From NCBI RefSeq assembly GCF_017654505.1, contig NC_054536.1, positions 30,021,970-30,085,969 of the forward strand: 64,000 nt of DNA, read 5' to 3'. The DNA comes from Polyodon spathula. Its lineage: Eukaryota; Chordata; Actinopteri; Acipenseriformes; Polyodontidae. Position 1 is the stretch's first letter; each line of letters opens with the position of its first letter. The translations under genes were made by a program, and so were the position numbers. The notes beneath the pieces are model-generated. The model saw only the letters and a list, made by a program, of their open reading frames with translations, ran no database searches and was not told where the DNA came from. This document shows positions 56,772 through 64,000 of the stretch, in pieces.

Positions 56772-57822
56772 TAGAACATAAAAACATAAGAAAGTTTACA
56801 AACGAGAGGAGGCCATTCAGCCTATCTTGCTCGTTTGGTTGTTAGCAGCTTATTGATCCCAGAATCTCATCAAGCAGCTTTTGAAGGATCCCAGGGTGTC
56901 AGCTTCAACAACATTACTGGGGAGTTGGTTCCAGACTGTCACAATTTTCTGTGTAAAAAAGTCCTATTTTCTGTTCTGAATGCCCCTTTGTCTAATCTCC
57001 ATTTGTGAAACATGCCTTTTAATCCCAGAATAAATCTGGTCGCTCTTTTTTGCACTCTTTCTAGAGCAGCAATATCCTTTTTGTATCGAGGTGACCAGAA
57101 CTGAGCACAATATTCATGAGGTCTTACTAGTGCATTATACAGTTTTAACATTACTTCCCTCGATTTAAATTCAACACTTTTCATAATATATCCGAGCATC
57201 TTGTTGGCCTTTTTTATAGCTTCCCCACATTGTCTAGAATTTCTGAGTTAACAAAAACTCCTAAGTCTTTTTCATAGATTCCTTCTTCAATTTTAGTATG
57301 TCCCATATGATATTTATACTGCATATTTTTATTTCCTGTATGCAGTACCTTACACTTTTCTCTATTAAATGTCATTTGCCATGTGTCTGCCCAGTTCTGA
57401 ATGCTGTCTAGATCATTTTGAATACCCTTTGCTGCTGCAACACTGTTTGCCACTCCTTCTATTTTTGTCTCATCTGCAAATTTAACAAGTTTTCTTACTA
57501 TACCAGAATCTAAATCATTAATGTAGATTAGGAATAGCAGAGGACCTCATACTGATCCCTGTGGTACTCCACTGGTTGCATGCTCTATTTTGAGGTTTCT
57601 CCTCTGATCAGTACTTTATGTTTGTTAACCACTCCCTAATTCACGTACATGCATTTCCTTGAATCCCTACTGTGTTCACTTTGAGAATTAATCTTTTATG
57701 CGGGACTTTGTCAAAAGCTTTCTGGAAATGTAAATAAACTATGTCACATGCTTTGCAATTATCCATTGTCGATGTTGCAACCTCAAAAAAATCAAGGTTA
57801 GTTAGACATTCTTAAAACCATT
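56772..57822 (-). mobile_element. CR1-like LINE, diverged copy
   Basis: Same family with multiple small deletions. Recognisable - strand segments: SVEFKSREVMLKLYNALVRP, QFWSPRYKKDIAALERVQ, NWADTWQMTFNREKCKVLH and GIYEKDLGVFV. Frames are broken many times; older than the copies at 20239 and 60839. Confidence 0.85.
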
Positions 57823-60800
57823 GATTCAGTACTTTTAGCTATAGCTATACAACTTTCACTACATTAGAATAATATATTTTTTCTCCTTTTTTTGTCATTA
57901 CCATTTTTCCTTCAACAGGCTTTAGAAGACACATCTACCATTACAAACATCACAATTTCCATGGTGCTAATCGCCTCAAGAATGAATAATCTAAATAATC
58001 TAAAATAGCAATTAAACGTGTCTGTCAATCCTAGATAACAACAGCTCCTAAGCAAAATAGCCAGTGACCTTTCAACCTGTTGCAAGGTTCCCTGAAGTCT
58101 CCACCGAGGCCACTAATCTGCTAAATCAATTTTGCTCTCCCTCTACAGTTCCTGGCAATTAACTTGCATTTACCTGGTTATTATTCATCCCTTTCTTAGG
58201 CTGCTGTAATTGCATAAGTCAATTACTTCAAATGGACACAGTGCTAAACAGGGCTTGCTGTAATTGTGACTCTGTGTAATTCAGGACCTTGAGCATACCT
58301 GCTCCGACTTAATAACCTCAAAGGGGGCATTCATTAAAAGTCTGGTGGCAAAACCTCCCCCAAACTGTTAAATGTTAATTGTGCTATCTTTTCTTTTTAT
58401 TAGTCCCTGTTTGGCTGTGGACAATCAATGCTGAACTTTTACTGTATTGGAATTCGCCGACCTTTCTGATCTTACAGGACCAGGGTTCAAGGTTCACTCT
58501 GTCATGTGCTGTTTCTAAAAGAACTGGGGCAGCACTAGCTGAGGACATTGTTTTGGCAGGGTTGTGAGGTCAGCTAAGGGGATCTGATGCGGATGAAAAG
58601 GTGACTCAAACAAAACACCTTGTATTCCTAAGGAGGATTTTATTTGACATTATCCAGTATTACATTTTTATCAACAGCATTAGCCATCAAACCAATCACT
58701 GCGGTTGTCTATGTGCTGTTACACAGGTATACTTAAAGTCTGTGTGTCCTTGTTTAACCATGTAGAGGACTGTGCAGTGAACTGAAATTTGGTGTAATTG
58801 AATAAAGGGGGAATATCACTGACACTGAAAAAGAAAATAAACACAATCCAGGGAAGAGGGAGAGCATAGTTCTGCCTCACATGTAATTTGCAACCTTGCA
58901 CTTTTTTTTATCTATTTCCTTCCATATCCTTTACACTAATTCAGCCTTTGGCCACCTGATGGCACTGTGCACTACAGTTAATATCCCAAAGCTAGAAATA
59001 CAAGCCTGCTCAGCACATCATTATTCTAACAATTAAAATCAGGATCCCGTTATAAAAGTTTAACATATTAAAAGCAGCAAAGTGTAATAAAGCATAGTGG
59101 AAGAATAGTAAAGCATAGTTAAAGACCAGAGAGGTATGATAAAGTTTATTAAAAAAAAAAAAAAGCAAAAAAAAAAAAAAAAAATAGAAAACCATGGTAA
59201 AAGATGGATGTTGCATTCTATAAATACAGAAAAAGCAAGGAAAACTGCAAGATTACTAGTACATATTGTAATGAACTTTCACTTTTGCATACGAATAAAT
59301 ACATAATCAGATAAATAATCCAAATGTCTCAACTAAATGTAGATTAATGGCCAAGATTAAATGTACTTTTATGAGTATGTTCCAAGAACTATCCAAGTGT
59401 AAATGTTTCTCTTCCTACTCTAAATGTATGATAATGTTTTGTTGCTGGTCATCTTGCCAGGGTACCAGTGTAAATGAAGCCTCAGTCTTAATTGGTTTAT
59501 TCTTGGTTAAAGAACAGTTGCATAAAAAATAAAAGTATCGAGCCCATGCATGTCACTGTGATTGCAGTAATCATACAAATTCTACCAAAACTTTTGCTTG
59601 GAAGAGTCTGGGGATATGCAATGAATTCTGTTCCTCTATTGAAAGCTGTTTAATACAATCCTGTTTAAGCACATAAGCTGCTGGAAATCTGAACACAAGT
59701 CCCTCCAGCCATAAATACAGTCTGTGCCCAGCACAGCAACACTTCCTACTGCTTAACAAATATCCCTCCGTAAGGATCCTTGATCTTTTTCCATCACTTT
59801 CTGAGTCACTTACTGAAAATCTAATCGCACAAGTCTTATTGGTCCCAATTTGAGGCAGATTGCATCTTGATCCAGATATACTAGGGTTTACTGGAGGGGT
59901 GTGTGTGTCAGAAATCTGGATGTTTCTTTTGATGTTTTGGTTGGTATGAAGCTCTCTCACTTCTGCAAATAATTAATATTTAAAGAGCCAGTATCGTGTA
60001 AGGGGAATTGGTGTTTAGATACCCAATTAAAGATAATTAACATGTGTAATGGTTTACCGTTAACTCAGTAACTCAGTTAGCACTCTTTGTTAAAAACTTC
60101 GCAAAGGAAACAATTGCACAATAAAACACATAACAATGTTATGTCTTTTATACATTTTATCGAAAGTTTGTAAATAAACTACGGTACAAAAGTAGAAAAC
60201 AAGGTTCATATCAAAATTGTATAAATCATTAATCTCAGGAATCAATAATAGTCAGGTAATATCTCAGCTTCAGTGTAGATATTAATTACCTGTGAAAGCT
60301 AGCATATATTTATTGTGATTAATGTATTAAGTCAGCAGATATAATGATATGAACAAGCAAGCAGGATAACTGAGCCAGAAAATAAATGAATATAAATTCA
60401 GTGAATTCTAATTAATGGGATATTATGAAACTGTAATCAATTCTTTATCAATCTATTAGGAAAATGGTATATCTTTTATAAGAAGTCACTCTTGATTGTC
60501 AAATTGTATCACTGTTGCTATAGTTACCGAGCCAGTCCCACTCCCTTTCTCATCTTCTTGTTACAATTTTGGAGGTGCAATGCAATTATAAATAAATTTT
60601 ACCCAAAAGAGCAGGGGCCCCACTATCTCTCTGGTTGTCATAGAGATGAGGAAAGCTGGACTCATTAGAAAGATGTTGGATTATTTTGATATATTGGGGG
60701 GGGGGTATATTCAAACATCATCGTTATTGTATCGAACTCGTGGTATAGTAAGATCACCTTTCCTGACCCACTCACGTGATAACTCGAGTAACTCAGAAAA

Positions 60801-60824
60801 ACATTGAAAACGCCACCTTTTTCA
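57823..60824. other. Intergenic, with one putative - strand exon
   Basis: Apart from the segment at 59814-59962, no coding region is supported. A stretch at 59080-59205 with AAGCATAGT and CCATGGTAAA motifs and long A-runs is probably a small fold-back repeat. Confidence 0.4.
59814..59962 (-). CDS. Putative - strand exon of unrecognised gene
   Basis: A 149-nt segment with acceptor TTATTTGCAG and a strong donor GTAAGTGA. The open frame is 49 codons, polar and Asn/Thr/Ser-rich (VRELHTNQNIKRN, then DTHTPPVNPS). It could belong to the same gene as the segment at 55442, but the phases require at least one more exon between them. No family recognised; chance is possible. Confidence 0.28.
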
Positions 60825-60838
60825 CCAGTACTCTGTTA

Positions 60839-62113
60839 TATGGTAACAGAGTACTGGGAGACAGTCAACATGGTTTTAGGAAAGGGAGATCGTGCCTAAC
60901 TAACTTGCTTGATTTTTTTGAGGATGCAACATCGATAATGGATAATTGCAAAGCATATGATATGGTTTATTTAGATTTCCAGAAAGCTTTTGACAAAGTC
61001 CCGCACAAAAGATTAATTCTCAAACTGAACGCAGTAGGGATTCAAGGAAACACATGTACATGGATTAGGGAGTGGTTTTTTTATGTAGAAAACAGAAAGT
61101 ACTGATTAGAGGAAAAACCTCAGAATGGAGTGTGGTAACCAGCGGTGTACCACAGGGATCAGTATTAGGTCCTCTGCTATTCCTAATCTACATTAATGAT
61201 TTAGATTCTGGTATAGTAAGCAAACTTGTTAAATTTGCAGACGACACAAAAGTAGGAGGAGTGGCAAACACTGTTGCAGCAGCAAAGGTCATTCAAAATG
61301 ATCTAGACAAGATTCAGAACTGGGCAGATACATGGCAAATGACATTTAATAGAGAAAAGTGTAAGGTACTGCACGCAGGAAATAAAAATGTACATTATAA
61401 ATATCATATGGGAGATATTGAAATTGGAGAAGGAATCTATGAAAAAGACCTAGGAGTTTTTGTTGACTCAGAAATGTCTTCATCTAGGCAATGTGGGGAA
61501 GCTATAAAAAAGGCTAACAAGATACTCGGATACATTGTGAAAAGTGTTGAATTTAAATCAAGGGAAGTAATGTTAAAACTGTACAATGCACTTGTAAGAC
61601 CTCATCTTGAATATTGTGTGCAGTTCTGGTCACCTCGCTATAAAAAAGATATTGCTGCTCTAGAAAGAGTGCAAAGAAGAGCGACCAGAATTATTCCGGG
61701 CTTAAAAGGCATGTCATATGCAGAAGGCTAAAAGAATTGAATCTGTTCAGTCTTGAACAAAGAAGACTACGTGGCGACCTAATTCAAGCATTCAAAATTC
61801 TAAAAGGTATTGACAGTGTCGACCCAAGGGACTTTTTCAGCCTGAAAAAAGAAACAAGGACCAGGGGTCACAAATGGAGTTTAGAAAAAGGGGCATTCAG
61901 AACAGAAAATAGGAGACACTTTTTTACACAGAGAATTGTGAGGGTCTGGAATCAACTCCCCAGTAATGTTGTTGAAGCTGACACCCTGGGATCCTTCAAG
62001 AAGCTGCTTGATGAGATTTTGGGATCAATAAGCTACTAACAACCAAACGAGCAAGATGGGCCGAATGGCCTCCTCTCGTTTGTAAACTTTCTTATGTTCT
62101 TATGTTCTTAAGT
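60839..62113 (+). mobile_element. CR1-like LINE, young 3' copy
   Basis: Near-identical to the copy at 20239. Frames: 60776-61105 (LYGNRVLGDSQHGFRKGRSC), 61072-61731 (GVPQGSVLGPLLFLIYINDL, FADDTKVGGV) and 61737-62039 ([13 protein letters not shown], ending LGSISY). Two frameshifts: a T-run change near 61075 and a one-base loss near 61725. The tail is CTTTCTTATGTTCTTATG with a further unit. A short inverted repeat sits at the 5' junction. Confidence 0.88.
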
Positions 62114-62844
62114 TCTGTGAGAATTCAGGCCAATTCCAGCACACTCAAGTTGGCTGTCCATGGGGGTTTATTTTTTTTAGGAAGGGCAACATTCTGTACG
62201 TATTGCTGCCATACATTAGGAAAATGTTTATATGGTGCCCGACCACTCTAATTGGGTGCCTGGGCATCAATAAAGCGGTCAGTTTCCCGTCAGGAAATGA
62301 AATTAGTCTTTCCATTGAATACGCACTAGGAACAAAAGAATCAGTGTCCGATTCCCTACATACCAGTTTAGATGGTACGCTCCAAATCACAACTGGCGCT
62401 TATTTCAAATGTTTGCAGTCAAATCTCCTGCACAATCGTTGATTCAGTCTTTTGCCCTTGTAATGCAATTAAGAAAACATCAAGGACTTAAATTACAAAC
62501 TACAGTACTACTTTAAGAAGGCTAACAGTTTTTTTTTGTAAAAATACCGACAAATACAGCAAAAGTGCTTCCTACGACTGTAGCCATAAACACGGGTTTA
62601 AAGCTGCTTTGTACATCGGTCACACTGCAGAGACCTGGGGAGTCCTTGCAGTCATTCATTCTGCCCTTGCTTTTAGGATTTAATATATATTACAAAAGCA
62701 TAAATAAGTGCTACACATTTAATTAAAATAAAATAAAACACTGGTAAGTAATATTTTCTTCTCATAACTTACAGTACCAAAACCGCTGTTTTTTTTTTGT
62801 TTTTTTTTGTTGTTGTCTGAGCCTATATATAGCAAAATAGCTAC
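62114..62844. other. Spacer between CR1-like LINE and fold-back element
   Basis: Moderate-complexity sequence, no recognised gene; open frames on both strands near 62145-62442 overlap and have no known motif. Confidence 0.4.
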
Positions 62845-63985
62845 ACTGCAAAATTATCAGTTTCTCTGGTTTTGCTATTTATAGGTATGTGTTTGGGTAA
62901 AATGAACATTTTTGTTTTATTCTATAAACTACTGACAACATTTCTCCCAAATTCCAAATAAAAATATTGTCATTTAGAGCATTTATTTACAGAAAATGAC
63001 AACTGGTCAAAATAACAAAAAAGGTGCAGTGTTGTCAGACCTCGAATAATGCAAAGAAAATAAGTTCATATTCATTTTCAAACAACACAATACTAATGTT
63101 TTAACTTAGGAAGAGTTCAGAAATCAATATTTGGTGGAATAACCCTGATTTTCAATCACAGCTTTCATGCGTCTTGGCATGCTCTCCACCAGTCTTTCAC
63201 ATTGATGTTGGGTGACTTTATGCCACTCCTGGTGCAAAAATTCAAGCAGCTCGGCTTTGTTTGATGGCTTGTGACCATCCATCTTCCTCTTGATCACATT
63301 CCAGAGGTTTTCAATGGGGTTCAGGTCTGGAGATTGGGCTGGCCTTGATTGACCTGGCTGTGTGGCATGGAGCATTGTCCTGCTGGAAAAAACAATCCTC
63401 AGAGTTGGGGAACATTGTCAGAGCAGAAGGAAGCAAGTTTTCTTCCAGGACAACCTTGTACTTGGCTTGAATCATGCCAAAGCTGCCTGATTCCAGCCTT
63501 GCTGAAGCACCCCTAGATCATCACCGATCCTCCACCACACTTCACAGTGGGTGCGAGACACTGTGGCTTGTAGGCCTCTCCAGGTCTCCGTCTAACCATT
63601 AGACGACCAGATGTTGGGCAAAGCTGATAATTGGACTCATCTGGGGGTGCTTCAGCAAGGCTGGAATCGGGCAGATTTGTCTTTGTGAAGGACGCATGAA
63701 TCAAGCCAAGTACAAGGTTGTCCTGGAAGAAAATATGAACTTATTTTCTTTGCATTATTCGAGGTCTGACAACACTGCATCTTTTTTTGTTATTTTGACC
63801 AGTTGTCATTTTCTGCAAATAAATGCTCTAAATGACAATATTTTTATTTGGAATTTGAGAGAAATGTTGTCAGTAGTTTATAGAATAAAACAAAAATGTT
63901 CATTTTACCCAAACACATACCTATAAATAGTAAAACCAGAGAAACTGATAATTTTGCAGTGGTCTCTTAATTTTTTCCAGAGCTG
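62845..63985 (-). mobile_element. Fold-back Tc1-like element with rearranged interior
   Basis: Two ~235-bp inverted arms (62849-63085 and 63730-63965) share, for example, ACATTTCTCCCAAATTCCAA and its complement. The right tip is GGTCTCTTAATTTTTTCCAG. Transposase parts on the - strand: 63704-63513 (RRPGEAYKP, TVKCGGGSVMI) and 63375-63124 ([13 protein letters not shown], ending YSTKY). 63640-63728 is also an inverted copy of 63440-63530, so most of the element can fold back. The N-terminal half and second catalytic block are absent. Confidence 0.85.
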
Positions 63986-64000
63986 TATATATATATATAT

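Noticed and set aside
1..64000. CRISPR arrays, phage or bacterial operons
   Set aside because: No short regularly spaced repeats with unique spacers and no prokaryotic gene organisation; repeats present are eukaryotic transposons and microsatellites.

Overview
This is a window of vertebrate nuclear DNA: short exons with GT-AG introns, a eukaryotic tRNA gene, AATAAA signals, and abundant retrotransposons, Tc1-type transposons and (TA)n tracts. The repeat mix looks like a non-teleost ray-finned fish, most likely a sturgeon or paddlefish. It includes a CR1-like LINE with a TTCTTATG tail, a restriction-like-endonuclease LINE, a tRNA-derived SINE starting GGGTCCCCGAGTGG, and fish Tc1 families. The taxon is an inference from remembered families, not something the sequence proves.

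Two complete genes can be assembled by eye, both on the + strand. INO80C (2611-11548, five exons, 220 aa) encodes a chromatin-remodelling subunit with a C-terminal YL1_C motif. GLIPR2 (36571-48236, five exons, 154 aa) encodes the Golgi-associated CAP protein GAPR-1, with its myristoylation start and four conserved His/Glu residues intact. Two further + strand exons (52398-52992) encode a BEN domain that appears to run straight into a (TG)n(TA)n microsatellite. Two splice-flanked open segments on the - strand (55442-55554 and 59814-59962) may be exons of an unrecognised gene.

Layout. 1-2610: upstream DNA with a LINE/SINE tail and a palindromic MITE. 2611-11548: INO80C, with LTR-like and LINE debris in its introns and an old LINE fragment directly after the stop. 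12-36 kb: intergenic, holding a decayed REL-endonuclease LINE, two adjacent Tc1-like relics, a near-intact CR1-like reverse transcriptase, a SINE with target-site duplication, a tRNA-Thr(TGT) gene with a decayed tandem copy, a G-run cluster, an internally deleted Tc1-like element and a piggyBac relic. 36.5-48.2 kb: GLIPR2, whose introns hold twin TA arrays, a 5S-like fragment, a CR1 fragment and a DD34E Tc1 relic. 48-64 kb: nested palindromic MITEs, the BEN exons, an AGATATCT-rich minisatellite, two more CR1-like copies and a fold-back Tc1 derivative.

The host genes are not an operon and have no obvious joint function. The window is mainly a record of transposon activity around two housekeeping-type genes. 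No microbial-type system (CRISPR array, phage, operon) was seen. The observations most worth checking are the BEN/microsatellite C-terminus, an in-frame 24-nt microexon candidate in GLIPR2, the scrambled and fold-back Tc1 derivatives, and the duplicated tRNA unit.
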